This document shows, piece by piece, positions 24,601-36,334 of a DNA stretch of 64,000 nt. The stretch is taken from positions 11,354,501 to 11,418,500 of the forward strand of contig OY720097.1 in NCBI GenBank assembly GCA_963082875.1, in the 5' to 3' direction. How positions within the stretch are numbered: the first letter of the stretch is position 1; each line of letters opens with the position of its first letter. Both the position numbers and the translations under genes were made by a program. Under the pieces are notes generated by a model. The model was given only the letters and a program-made list of their open reading frames with translations, ran no database searches and was not told the DNA's origin. The DNA comes from Corella eumyota (taxonomy: Eukaryota; Chordata; Ascidiacea; Phlebobranchia; Corellidae).

Positions 24601-25887
24601 TTATTCAATAGTTATCATATACTTTTGTCCTTTAAAAATGTAAAAAATTTTCTGCCATGTTTAGAAATATTTGTTAGGCAATTTTTTTTTTATTTTGGTT
24701 TTTCGCACATTGATGAAAGTTAATAATAAATACGATATACAATTAATATTACAACAATGCAACGGGAAAAAAAAAAAATCAATTTAATGATTTTAAACAT
24801 GCCAAAAGTATTAATGTTTACATAAAGATTTTAAGTATGTTATGGCATGGTCACCAATTTAACTGATCTATGTAAAAGTATTTTCTACTGACAATTTGGT
24901 AAAATTTTGTTGTTTTTTTAGGCTGTAAATGTTGATGAAGTTCTGGATTCTCACGCAGATTTCTTGCGACAGTGTTTGCAGGATTGTTTGCTCACCAACA
25001 CTGAATTATTGAGGTTGTTGAGCAAATTGTTGATGTTGTGTGTTCAATTTAGTAACTTCATGCAGGTATAAATAACTATAATTTCTATATGTAAAACTAT
25101 TTGAAAAAATCCTATATTTACAGTGAATAGTTTGTTATAGCTAAGGAACTTTAATATATAAGCCATTAATACCTATGGACCTTTAGTGATCAAACTTATT
25201 ACAAAAATGTTTTTTAAAAAGTCACTAGGCAGACAAGTAGATGCAAGTATGTTGCAAGAAACCCTTGAACATTCCACATTATCTGGTCCCCCTACTGCTT
25301 TAGAAAAGAAAGCTGCTAAAGACCGAGTTCTTACTGCTGCAAAGGTGGAAATTATATTTTTTGTTGTAAAATAATTTTTTTACAAGTTTAGTAAATTTGA
25401 TTTTTGTGAATATTTCTTTGTTGTACAGGAAACTAGCATTCACTTGGAGGACCTTGCAAGCTCTGAAGAGCATATTACAACAGTCAAGACTTTTGAGACA
25501 AACTTTTCGACTATTTTAATGAGTTTGTTAAAACAGGTTTCATTTATAAGTCGAGAACAAGGACAACACTGCTTGTTTAATATATTACACAAGTAAGTAG
25601 TGATACATTTAGCGGCATTTTAAATTGGTTGTAATATAAAGAAAAAAATATAGTCAGCTATTTTACAGTAATAGTTTAGTCATTCAAAAAAGTTAAAATT
25701 TTTGTTTAAGTTTAAATTTCTATAGACAGAAATTTTTATGTTTGTGTCAAACAAATCAATATTTTCCAGGTTAGATTTTAATAAGTTTTATCGAACTAAC
25801 ATGACAAAGGAGGAGAAAAATAAGGAAAAATCAACTAGTCTTAACAGCGACCTTATTTCAAAACATCAAAAACCAAGTATAAGCTAA
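18683..25887 (+). CDS. TUBGCP2: Gamma-tubulin complex component 2
   Basis: Core subunit of the gamma-tubulin small and ring complexes, which template microtubules at centrosomes. Twenty-two exons: 18683-18738, 18824-18899, 19026-19117, 19454-19649, 19875-20066, 20345-20501, 20712-20789, 20889-20956, 21096-21295, 21571-21657, 22104-22251, 22483-22617, 22952-23114, 23211-23298, 23370-23443, 23810-23931, 24089-24195, 24273-24393, 24922-25065, 25222-25344, 25429-25592 and 25770-25887. They join to 902 residues, the same length as human GCP2. Landmarks are FRVHHCVNELNRLLRV at the start, FEYGQVNHAL, QEDYNDKYW-like IEDYNDHYW, MADKILSTGKYLNVV (near-identical to human), SFALDYTVHWPLSLVI and TLEHST. 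Both GCP halves (gamma-tubulin-interacting N- and C-terminal regions) are present. The donor after 19649 (gttttt) and the acceptor before 25222 are weak, but phase and conservation support both. Confidence 0.95.
19150..19380 (-). mobile_element. tRNA-derived SINE copy in a TUBGCP2 intron
   Basis: Diverged copy of the family: ttttgtcctcaatatgatc, then aacccaaatataacattt with gttaccctta, then agataattattctgctggtt, then aaagcagtaaaagttgaacc followed by aataacctt. Located between exons 3 and 4. Confidence 0.6.
21755..21975 (-). mobile_element. tRNA-derived SINE copy in a TUBGCP2 intron
   Basis: Well-kept core: tttatccttgatgagg, gacctaaacatagggtacca, taggcagtttgggatg, aataattaatctactgattg, ggctcggcagtggttaaga, ttactcaagggctctta. 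The tRNA-like end is truncated. Located between exons 10 and 11. Confidence 0.65.
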
Positions 25888-26932
25888 AATAAGCACCATT
25901 TTGATGTAAATTAGGTGTTTGTTGGTTATTTATATTTTCACATAATAAAAAATTATTAATTTTAAGTCAAACAATATATTTTGACCTTGTGTAAATTTTT
26001 AATTTGTTAAATGTCTATACAAAAACTTGATTTGGGGTTCCTCCGTCTCTAATATTTATATTTTTAATTGCTTCCGAACGTAGTTTACTAGCTTTGTTAT
26101 TTGCTAATAAAACATTTTTTGTAATATTTTTTTAAGTGATGTTTTAAGTTTTATTGGTTGCAGAAATTAATGGAACTTTAAAACTTAATATTGATCTTTG
26201 ACCAACAAGCATCTTAAAAATGAAAATAGTATTACAATAATACTTTGTAGCTACATAAACTTTTTAACCATCAACAACAAAGTTATTCCAAATCAAAATT
26301 TCGAAAAAGAAAAAGTAATTATTTAAATAACGAGGCTATAACAAAAAACTTCTCTACCAAGAGTTGTTAGTAAATGTCGCAGCTCGTGTTTTTTAGCCTA
26401 TAATCTAAATTTTGCTATAGTATATGAAAATGCAGCTTTACAAAATGGCTTTTTAGTGTTTCTTGTTGCTGCAAGATTATAGGAAAAGGAATAACTGGTA
26501 CCAGTAAAGAAAAAACACGGACTTTTAGTGAAAAAGTTACGAATGTAATTTTATAAAGGTACACAAAAGCCCTGTCATGTAATCATAGGAGAATCGCCCA
26601 ATGCAACAAAACCTAAAAGCAGTACTTACTGTGTGTGATATTTTTACTAAATAAGCTCTCCAAATGAAGACAGCTTCAAAACTTTTAACAACTGGCTTAC
26701 CCTACATTGGGGACCAAACGCAGTTTACCTTTGTAAGGAAGCAAACTTACTATGAGTTATCTCGTCTGGTTTACGATTCTTTAACAAACTCATTACCTTA
26801 GTGGTCCTCTTCGAACTTTTATTTATTTTACAATTTATGATAACGGTCGACCATTTCATTTTATAGATCCTTTTTTATAAAATATAAAAAAGTTTTATTC
26901 ATTTTTCGGACAGGAACATCAGGCGCATATCG

Positions 26933-27096
26933 GGGTCGCGTGTATCGCTTACAGTGGGCATTTAAACAATTTCAGGTCGCGTGTATCGCTTACAGCGGGC
27001 ATTTAAACAATTTCAGGTCGCGTGTATCGCTTACAGCGGGCATTTAAACAATTTCAGGTCGCGTGTATCGCTTACAGCGGGCATTTAAACAATTTC
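26933..27096. repeat. 41-bp minisatellite, four units
   Basis: Four head-to-tail units start at 26933, 26974, 27015 and 27056, each built on ggtcgcgtgtatcgcttaca followed by gcgggcatttaaacaatttc. Units 2-4 match exactly as read; unit 1 has two or so differences (gtgggca in place of gcgggca, and its first base). The CpG-rich half of the unit stands out in this AT-rich region. There is no spacer/repeat alternation, so this is not a CRISPR-like array. Confidence 0.95.
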
Positions 27097-27526
27097 ACAC
27101 ATGGGCATTTTCTATAAACCACTTACAGGCTTAAGATTTATCTTAATATTAAGAAAAGCAATGTTTTTTTTTAAATATGATATTTCAAGTAAAAATATAC
27201 TTACAGTTTGCTAAAAAAACCGACAATATAGAAAAAATAACAAAAAGGTACTAGACTAGAAAGCAACATCAAAGAGTTTGCAGAAAAATGTTTTTGTTTA
27301 CATTTAGGAATACATGTAATGTTTTTATTGCATTTGGTCATAATAACAGTTTACAATTAAATTCAAAATGTATTCTGGAATATAATTTCAACAATATTAC
27401 AAAGTAAACAAAAAAAAATGATAGGCATAATATTTTCATAAATTGCACAATATTAAAATAAAAAATGTAAGTTAGTTTTACAATCCATAATGGCAGTGTT
27501 TTTATTAAAACCCAACTACTTGTTCA

Positions 27527-27546
27527 ATATATATATATATATATAT
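27527..27546. repeat. AT dinucleotide microsatellite
   Basis: About ten AT units directly 3' of the CUB-kringle gene's stop codon. Confidence 0.9.
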
Positions 27547-27645
27547 TTATAACACTTCTGCTAATGCATTTTTGTTCAGAACTTTGCGAAAAAAAACATG
27601 ATTTAACATTGTGTTAAAGTGTCAGAAAAAAACGATTTTGTATTT

Positions 27646-30600
27646 TTACAATCCATATGAAACATTATCAAGATGAAGACCAACTTGAGGCTGCATTGCA
27701 GTATAAATACCAGGTTCAGAATTACCATTGCTATTCATGGAGACATAACTATTCTCAAGTGCATTTAAAGCTTCAGCTTCTGGGTCTGAATTAGATCTGG
27801 GTTGGTCATATATTGTTGTTATGTTTTCAGGAGCAACTGTTGGAGATGTGGGAATGGCATAAAACCCTTCAGCATTTTCTTGTTCATTCAAGTGAGTGTC
27901 TAAAAATATATGTTGGCTTATTTTAATTACAATTTTTAAAAAACATAGCTTATTAATTTTTTTCGTGTGTATTTATCCCCAATATGAGAAGGTTGACCTT
28001 TCTGACCTAAACATAGGGGTAACAGTTATTGTCCTGATCAAGTCTCAAGTTTACATTGTCAGTTCTGGATATTATTAGATATTGCCAAGTAATTAAGCTC
28101 CCAGTTTTAAGCTTGCAGTTGTTCAGTTCTGTTTATAGCGTCTTACTCAAGAGTGCTACAACATACAGGGAGTAGAGTTTGAACCAATTATCTCATATGG
28201 TAAAGCCAAATGTTTCAACTTCTACACCAAGTCTCCGTTGTAGTTGTTTTAAAAAAAACTTGCTAAAATAGTCATAATTTAACATTTTATACCTTTTTGG
28301 TCAATTATAGATGGATCAATGTGGACTTTAAATGAGGAACATGGAAGTTTTGTTTCTTCAGTTTGGGAATCTACAGTTGCTGTAAAAAAACATTTTAATA
28401 AGTAAGTCCTAATGAAGTAATAAAAGGTTATACATATATATATATTACCCACTCTGTATTCAATTTACAAAAATTGTCATTTTCAATTTTTAAATATATA
28501 CCTTCTGTTTCTTTAAATTCTTGTTTGTAAGCTATGTTGGGTTCATCTGGTACCGCATAATTTGACTCTTCAGGTTGGTCAGTAGAAGGAAAACCAAACT
28601 TTTGTTTTATTGAAAGGGGGGAGGCATAATGGTTTCCAACTATTTCCTCAGTAAAGACATTATCTGTTTCTGTAGATTGACGGTTCACTGGTTTATTTTT
28701 TCTTGGTGTGGCAACTGGAGTCTTTTTTGAAGTGCTTTCTGAGTATTTTTAATTTATTTAAAATTAAATTTTTAAACTTCAATTAAAAGTTATTTTAATA
28801 GTATATATTCTATAAAAACTTTTTTTGGGCAATTTTTTTAATTTGATATAAGGCATCTAATTAACTTTATTTATTTTAGGAAAACAGTTTAATATATTTC
28901 CTTTTATTTTAGCAAACCAGCGTGTTTTAATTAAAGTTTACAGTACAAAGGTAAATTTTTGCACCATTAACGTTTGTCTATTGTTTTAAAAAGAAACCTT
29001 GTCCTTTTGTGGGTGGGAGAGTTTGTGAGCCACTTGCTGGGATTGCATCAGGGAAAATATTGTCCAGGTCATGGGATTTCTTTTTATTGTTGTTACTAAA
29101 TAAAGAGCTTAATCCCTTTTTCTTTGGTGCTTTTGCAGGACTCGATGTACTTTGTTCGGTTGTTGACACATTTCCTTTTGTATCTAACAATAAATCAACA
29201 TTGCTGACATCTTATTGTAGGTATAATTTTTTTAACACTTTACAAGATTCAGCAGTTTTCATTTGCTAACTTAACAGTAATATTTTTGGTAAGCATGTAT
29301 TTGCCAAAGAATTGGTTTACATTTAAATTTTTTGTTAAAAAAAACAGTACATTTTATGCAGCAATGGTAACATTTTTTTCACACAATACCTGTTGTTGGT
29401 TGACCACCAACTTGATTTGAATTACTTGTTCCGGCAGTATTTGGTAAAATTTGTACATTACAACCAACATCACTAGCCATTGCATAACAATTTTCTTCGT
29501 GCTCTGGTTTATAATATATGATCCTTATTTTTAAAACTGTTACTAATTCTTTTATCAACTACTTGTTATTTATTTTAAAATAAATAAAGCATGTTGCTAT
29601 TTTTAAAATGTTAATAATTTTCCATTTCGATTGGTGTTTACTTCTTTACCTTGGCATTCTTGGGCGTTATGTTTTTTATTATAATGATCTTGTTCAACTG
29701 CCCTTAACTTTTCCACTAAAACGGAGTCAATGCTTTCTTGAGATGGTGGTCTAAAAAATCAAATAAACTAAAAGTTTTTTTTTTAAATAACAACCTCGAC
29801 CTATTTTAATTAAAATTATATTTTTTTGTTTTAGTAATAGAAAAAAATGGTTATATTACAAGATTGTTGTTAAAGAACTTAAATTATCAATCTAAATGAT
29901 ATGTATATACATTAAATAAATCTTTAAAACAATCATTTACATAAAACTTTTAATTTACCTTGCAGGTAGAGTTGGAGATTGTTGATGCAATCTGGCACTA
30001 AAATTAGCTTCTTCTGTGCTTAAAAATGGGATTTCTGCATAAGTGTTTTCTCTAGCCTAAATTCATTGCAAAATTGTAATTAGTGATTGTACAAAAAAGG
30101 TACATTAAAACTTATGATTAAATATTAGGTTCAAGCTGTACCAAATGATGGTTTTTATTTCAAAACAAGGCCAAAGCAAAAATCTGTTGGGCGTATTAGC
30201 TAATCATAAAATTTCCAGTTTGTTAAGATGGAAAATCAAAGTCAAGTTTTACCCTTGATTCATAGAAATCACCCTCATCGCCATGCAAATGATGGAAAGT
30301 GACATCATTGCCCTGTATTTCATGTTTCTTCTTTTTTCTTCGTATAATAAAGAACGCTATGATACCAATAAGAGCAATGGCAACTCCAATACTCACCAAC
30401 AAATAAGGTAACCTAAAATTTTTAAGTTTTATTTTTATTTGTTCGGCAAAAATATTTTTACTTAAAAAACCCCAGTAACAAAGTGTGTTTATTATTTATT
30501 GTATCTCTTTCTTTAAGTTTAAAATTTACCAAGAATTTTGTGATGTTGGTGTGGCATTTCTTCCTGCTATGGGTATAATTGGTTTTGTTTTGTTTGGATT

Positions 30601-33600
30601 TGTAATATCAGTTGTTGAACCTTGCATAAAAAATTGATATTATATTTACATCAGTAATTTTTTAATTTTGCAAGTTACAACAAAATTGTATAAAGTTACA
30701 CTTACTTATAAGTGTGGATGTAGTTGTTTTATCATTGTTTGATATCTCAGTTGTAACAGTAGTTGAAGTGGTCTCTGTAATACCTAAACACATGTCGTTG
30801 GTGTTACCAACCATATCTCAATTTTATCTTAACAAGTTTTTACCTTAAAACACCAAAAAGATTAAAAGTACATGCAAAAAAAAAACACATGCAGTATTGT
30901 GCTAGCTTTAGTTGTAAAGCCTCTAATATAACATGCTTGAATTAATGTATTACAAGAGTAGTATCACCTTGGCTATCAAGTACATTTATCTTGTTTGTTA
31001 ACATGGAACTAATAAAAACAGAATTTGTAGTGGTGGAAATTTGTTGTTGAGTTGTTGTTGAAGCAAGTGTTGTGGTTTCTTCTGTGGTACCTAAACAAAA
31101 ATAGTTGTTGCTACACACTTAAAATTAGTTTTAATGTTGATAAGTTTTTTTCTTGCAACACTAGAAATATAAAAGTACATGCTAGGTGTGATTTAAAATA
31201 ATGTTCAAATGTGAAATAACAATCAACAAAAACCATTTTCAACAACAAAAGTGTTTAGTTTTAAAAAAGTTTGGTAAACACATGCAAAATCATGCTGGGT
31301 ACAGTAGTGAGGCAATAAAAATTAACATTCAACATTTTTTATTGCAGTATGGAACAATTTATATCATTTTAAATTATATATTGTAACATAAAAGTTAACA
31401 ACAACAAAAAATAACAAAAATTAAAAGTGGATTGTGAAAGAACACAAGTTTTTGAGTTTCTTACAATTTTCTGCATCGCAATTATCCCATCTTTGATTTG
31501 GGTTTGTTGTATAACACCAAAGACCATCTTCGTCATTGTCTGGATTTCGACAATAGTTATGATTGTCTGGAGTTGGTGTATACTTTGGCTCGTGTGGTCT
31601 ACTTGTATTCCAATATTGACATGTATAGCCTAGTCTCGTAGTTGAACATGTTCCATTGTAGGCGATAATAGGTATTGGAGTAGGAAAAATTATTTGTTGA
31701 TTTGTTGTTTCAGATGTTGAAGATGATGGACTAGATGTGGTTGTTGTTAAAGCTAAAGATGTTGTCATTGTTGTAGAAATTCTTGGTGTTGTTGTTGTGG
31801 TAGAAGTTCTTGTTGTTGTTGTGGGTATTGTTGTAGTTGTGGAAATTGTTGTTGGAATTGTAGTAGTTGTGGGTTTTTCTGTGTCATTGTTTGGCAAAAT
31901 TAATTAAAGGCCTAACCATTTACTGCTAAACCCAGCAACAAATGGTGGTCTTTGGAAAAATAATTACAAAAAGACATGCCATGCATATTCTAGTTACTTG
32001 TATGTAAATTACATAAATTAATAACACTGAGTCATAAACAACACTACAAAAATGCAAGCAGGTCAATTAAAAAATAACACCACAGTTGTTATTAGTTGCT
32101 ATTGAATTAAACTGTTTGCCATATAGTCATACTAATGAATTGCTAATTGTAGGTTGGTGTAATTTTTTTTATAAATATAAAAAGTTTTAATTTTTACCAT
32201 AGATACCCCAAGTCAATCTAAACCCAGGAAATTGAAATCTGTCGTCAGATATAAATAAAAGTGAAAACTCATTCGAAGGTGTTACAAACTCTCCTGGATT
32301 TTCATGTCCACAATATTTTTGTTGTCCACCAAGTATTGCATATCCAAAACTATCTAAAAATTATATAACCCAATTTAAGTATTGTTAATTGTCTATATAC
32401 GCTAGGTTATCCACAGATTTTAGCTCTATACAAAAAAAATATATCTAGATTGCAGGTGAGAATAAATATGACTTCAGTTTTTTGAAATGCCTGTGTTTAC
32501 CTTCGTCTCCCGTAGTCATCGAAATATAATCGTGGTCACAAACGATGTTTTCGTTTCCCAGATCAAAGTTAGTAAATTGAATTGCTATTCGTTCACCTAT
32601 TGGAACTTGGATTTTGGTCAAACATTTGCTGTTTTTGGGAAAGTAGCTTGGGTACCATGGCGATGTCAAGACACCAGATATTGAATTGATGGTTTGATTA
32701 CAGACTATATTAAGATAAATTTTCATTTTCTTAATAAAACCATGCTGTCGCGCGAAATATAATATATATTATAACTGAATAAATCACATTTAATAAACTT
32801 TTATAACTTACGCGCCGAATAAGAAATCGAGAATCCAGTTAACTGAGTTGCGTAGTCAGATTTAAATTCGATTCTAACTACGGTGGGATCATCTCCAGTT
32901 GAAGAAACATCAAATATACGTTGTTCTAAATCAGCAACGGAAGAGCCACACAAGTAGTTTGATACCCTTTCTTTTTGTTCATTTGGTAAAATTTTGAAGA
33001 TAATCAGAGTGTCATAGCTGTAAAATATATACTTAAGCATAAACATTTTATTACACAATATACAAACATACAGTGGAAAAAAATATGTTTCGATCGTTAT
33101 TAGTGGTGGACGAAAGGAAAACAAAAAAATTCTTGTTATGTACGTTAAGTTATATCAATAAACAATTTATACAGATAATTATTTATACTTAGCCTGATTT
33201 GTTTTTTATTAAAAATCTCGCAAAAGTTAAAAAAAAAACACAAAATTTTATGGTAGTGCTTTGTTTTTTTTTAACAAATTAGTTTAGATTATCGAAATTC
33301 TAAACTATTTAACGACAATCATAACTTACCATCGGCCTTGGCCGCTTGACGAAGTTTCCTTGTTATCCAAATAATCGACAACTAGCCTTATTCCTTCCCC
33401 CATGTGCATTTTGATAGTCCATGCACAATTTGCATTTTTCGGATACTTGCTTGGGTGGTAAGGTGAAGTGATATGACCCGAACCAGAGTTCTGTATGACC
33501 TCTCCGCATTGTGAAAATGCGACAGGTAGGACTGATAGCGCGGCAACAAGAAACAGCCTAAAAAATTAACAAAACTCAAAATAAATTATGTTAATATTCG

Positions 33601-34261
33601 AAGTTGTTACATTGGCCTTATCTGGGCGCAAGGGTTTAACGTAATTCTCTGCCTAAAAACCCCTTGAATGAATACGATGACTCTTACTTAATTGTGCTAT
33701 GCATTACGAAATCACATTTGTGACAAAACTATTTACTTTACAATTGGGGCCAATAAAATGGGTACAAGGGGTTTGTGGCCACATCTTCGACCAAATTATT
33801 GATTATTGCTACGCAATTGTGCTATTTATTACTCTTGCAAGCCATTATATTTCCTTATTTAAATTTAAGTGAACTACCATTTACATGCGTCAAATAATAT
33901 GAAGATTAATGTTTAATTAATTGGCTTTTCAAAGTACAGCATTTTTAATTTGCAAATTTTACTGCAAAATTAAAAATTTCCATTTGCCAATTAAAATTGC
34001 TTTTACTACTTTGTATTCCCTTTAAAATAATATAAAATATAATTTCCAACTCTAAATGTTAAAAGATAAAATAGTAGGCATTTTTAAATCAAAATATATA
34101 AATACTTACATATTGCTTATAAGTTTGTTATAGATACTAATAAAACATTTTTTTTGTTTTAAATTGAACAGAAAACGATTTTCATACAGAAGCAACATCA
34201 AAATTATACAAACTTACAATATCGATCGATTCGGTTGTCCAAAAATTGTTTGTTGGTTCAT
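27646..34261 (-). CDS. CUB-CUB-mucin-kringle receptor with tyrosine-motif tail
   Basis: No known orthologue comes to mind. Seventeen exons in transcript order: 34218-34261, 33330-33557, 32812-33017, 32501-32704, 32198-32353, 31465-31878, 30968-31090, 30706-30783, 30530-30620, 30253-30412, 29959-30056, 29650-29750, 29390-29503, 28998-29183, 28502-28738, 28293-28379 and 27646-27899. They give 926 residues in one frame. In order: signal peptide (LLFLVAALSVLPVAFS); CUB1 and CUB2, each with four Cys; a Thr/Pro-rich mucin-like segment (about 281-345); a compact six-Cys kringle (about 355-418, with NYCRNPDNDEDGLWCYTT); more Thr-rich exons; one membrane span (about 515-538) followed by RRKKKK; and a ~390-residue cytoplasmic tail. 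The tail holds YASP, YAVP, YAIP, YDQP (YxxP) and YVSM, YTAM (YxxM), suggesting Crk- and PI3K-type SH2 docking. A cell-surface receptor or adhesion role is inferred. A SINE lies in the last intron. Confidence 0.85.
27960..28240 (-). mobile_element. tRNA-derived SINE, fullest copy
   Basis: Contains every block of the family: tttatccccaatatgagaag, gacctaaacataggggtaac, ttgtcagttctggatatt, gtcttactcaagagtgctac, then gtttgaaccaattatctcat and tggtaaagccaaatgtttc. Read on the minus strand, the last part resembles a tRNA: an A-box-like tggtgtagaagttg and a B-box-like tggttcaaactc. Inserted in the last intron of the CUB-kringle gene, in the gene's own orientation. Confidence 0.75.
34110..34198 (-). 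other. Alternative first coding segment of the CUB-kringle gene
   Basis: Just after the exon 1 donor (GTAAGT), a second ATG at 34198 opens 29 codons that end at another GTAAGT donor (34108-34109), in the same phase as exon 1. Skipping the first donor would stop the exon 1 frame at once and could expose this ATG. The join at AT|G also recreates a Met immediately before the signal-peptide core. Either use is inference. Confidence 0.4.
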
Positions 34262-36334
34262 TTTTTTCGTTATATTGTTTTATCAATATTTTATACTATT
34301 TGGTATTATTTAACGTTCATCTGCAATATAACATATTCTTGTAACAGTATTTGCTAAATGCTAATCATTACAAAGCATGCCAAATTAAACATGCCAATTT
34401 TCGCAGACTGGGTAGTTCAGTAGGTGCACGTTTTAATATAACCGAAAATTGCTTAACCTCTGTTTTACCGGAACCTTACTGCGTCATTGTTAAATATATT
34501 TCATAAACCCCTTTCTTTAAAATATCTGCTGATGAAAGCACAATTTCGAAATCCATTGTGATGCAATTTCCCTGAGTTCCTGACCCGTTAAATAAAATTT
34601 AAGTTTTACGTCCTTATAAGGACTGGTGTCGTATTTTCAGATCCTAAAATATTCTACTGTTCTTTTTTACAAAGGTATAGAGTTATTATTCATAGCCCAA
34701 GTATTATTTTGCCTTTATTTAACTAAATGCATAATTCGCGTAAATATTTGACCTGTAAATGCATTATGACACACTTGTTTGTTCTAAACTTACTTTCTTT
34801 AATATAAGAAAAACAATCTGCAGACATTTTTATCTCCTCATTGGAAAATAATTTGTTGTATACACTACCAACAAAATTCTAACCTTTAAATATTATTGTT
34901 GTTGTTCAATTTTAACAGATCGACGTTTTTGTTGACCAACTAACCCAAATAAACGCTTTTGAATGACTTTTTTTGACGTAGTTTTATTTAAATTGACACA
35001 TACTAATTTACGTACTTTAATATATGTCCTAAATGTAATTTAGGTAAAATTAAATTTTGTTCGTTTTTCTGACCCAAATGCAGATGAATTCCTATTTTAT
35101 TTTTGACAACGACTTTATTTACACAACATCGTGATAGTTTACTGCATCGAAGCTGTTCGTGGCGCAATATATTTAATTAAACATTATGTATATACACCAT
35201 ATAACATATCACACACTACCTGCTTCTGCTTTCAAAACCTGTTACTTTTAAAACATTTAGAAATCAAGGTTTAATACCGTAAAACTTTGTATAACAATGA
35301 CGTAATTTACATTTAAAAAACTATATTGCCCTGAGCATTTTATTTTTGTTATACAGCAATCAATTAAATAACTAAATCTAACATAACTTGCGTATTTGTT
35401 CTTTCTTTGTATCTGGCTTTTGTTAACAACAGAATAGCACAAGTTTACAGTAGTTGTAAAGTAGTACTCGAATTTCAAGCTGCAGTCGGTTTTAGATAAC
35501 ATAATAGAACTCCCGCTACGGGATTGAATTAAAATCGCTGATATAATGTTTATGAGATTGTTATTTTTGTCGGCCGAACTACGCATCCAGTACAAAGTTA
35601 AAACGAAACGAAATTAAGTCAACAAAAAATTATTTACTCTTTAATGATATCGACCTCTCGAAGTTACACTTATACTCAAATTTAACTAAGTTTCCATACT
35701 GTCCTTGCCTATAAAGTTAAAGTACAAGATTTATTTTAAAACTAGGTGGGATAAATAGTGGTTTAATGTGTAAACATGACAGTTTGGACTGTTCTTGTCA
35801 TGCATGACTTTTGTTGAAAAGATGACGTAATGTAATCGTAGACAAATTTCGCCCAAGGCGATAATAGGAGAAACAATTTGCGTAGGCATCAGACTTTTGG
35901 TTTAATTTTTTTAAGGTTTTGTTTCATCTTGCCCAGTCACTTATTTCCTAATCAAATAATCATAATTTTGTTTACTTGTGTCTTTTAATCATTAATTATT
36001 GAAAAAAAAGTCAAAACACAGATAGAAGATTTTTTAATCATAGTACAAGTTAAACAATAACTTAGTTTATGAGTCTGCATTAAAAGCCTAAATTTATTAA
36101 TGTAACCTTAATGTTGTTTTTTTTGTAATATATGCAAAGTAAGTTATTCTATTAAACAAAGTACAGGTTGGTTCCAGGAAACAGGCGGTATTTTCCCACC
36201 ACAAATTACACAAGCACAGAACAAAAAAGGTTTATTGTTTGTTATAAATTAAGTAACGTATTACGCTGGTTTTAAAACTAGTATTACGCTGGTTTTAAAA
36301 CTTTTCTAAGGAGGACGAATTTTGTACGATTTTA
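34262..36334. other. Intergenic region upstream of the CUB-kringle gene
   Basis: About 2.1 kb between the CUB-kringle start and the JmjC gene's stop, both on the minus strand. The promoter of the receptor should lie here. A 112-codon open stretch on the minus strand (35257-35595) has no recognisable domain, composition bias or splice context, so I do not call it. A 20-bp direct repeat (tattacgctggttttaaaac) occurs twice near 36260-36303. Confidence 0.45.

Larger units (their letters stand above)
25888..27645. other. Convergent intergenic region, TUBGCP2 and CUB-kringle gene
   Basis: 1.76 kb between two converging stop codons. It contains a 41-bp minisatellite (26933-27096), a short AT microsatellite (27527-27546) and aataaa-type signals near 25945 and 26109. 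I find no credible coding segment on either strand. Confidence 0.5.

Noticed and set aside
26933-27096. Possible CRISPR-like array
   Set aside because: Units are contiguous 41-base repeats without unique spacers, and the genome is eukaryotic.
29009-29269. Plus-strand open frame opposite the CUB-kringle tail exon
   Set aside because: It lies antisense to a well-supported coding exon and shows no family features.
31427-31633. Plus-strand hydrophobic open frame opposite the kringle exon
   Set aside because: Antisense shadow of the Cys/Trp-rich kringle coding sequence.
33388-33579. Minus-strand open frame starting MSFVNFLGCF over the CUB1 exon
   Set aside because: It runs in another frame across the acceptor of the real CUB1/signal-peptide exon; the CUB Cys pattern is in the other frame.
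35257-35595. 112-codon open frame on the minus strand
   Set aside because: No domain, signal, conserved motif or splice partner that I can see; a frame of this length can occur by chance in 64 kb.
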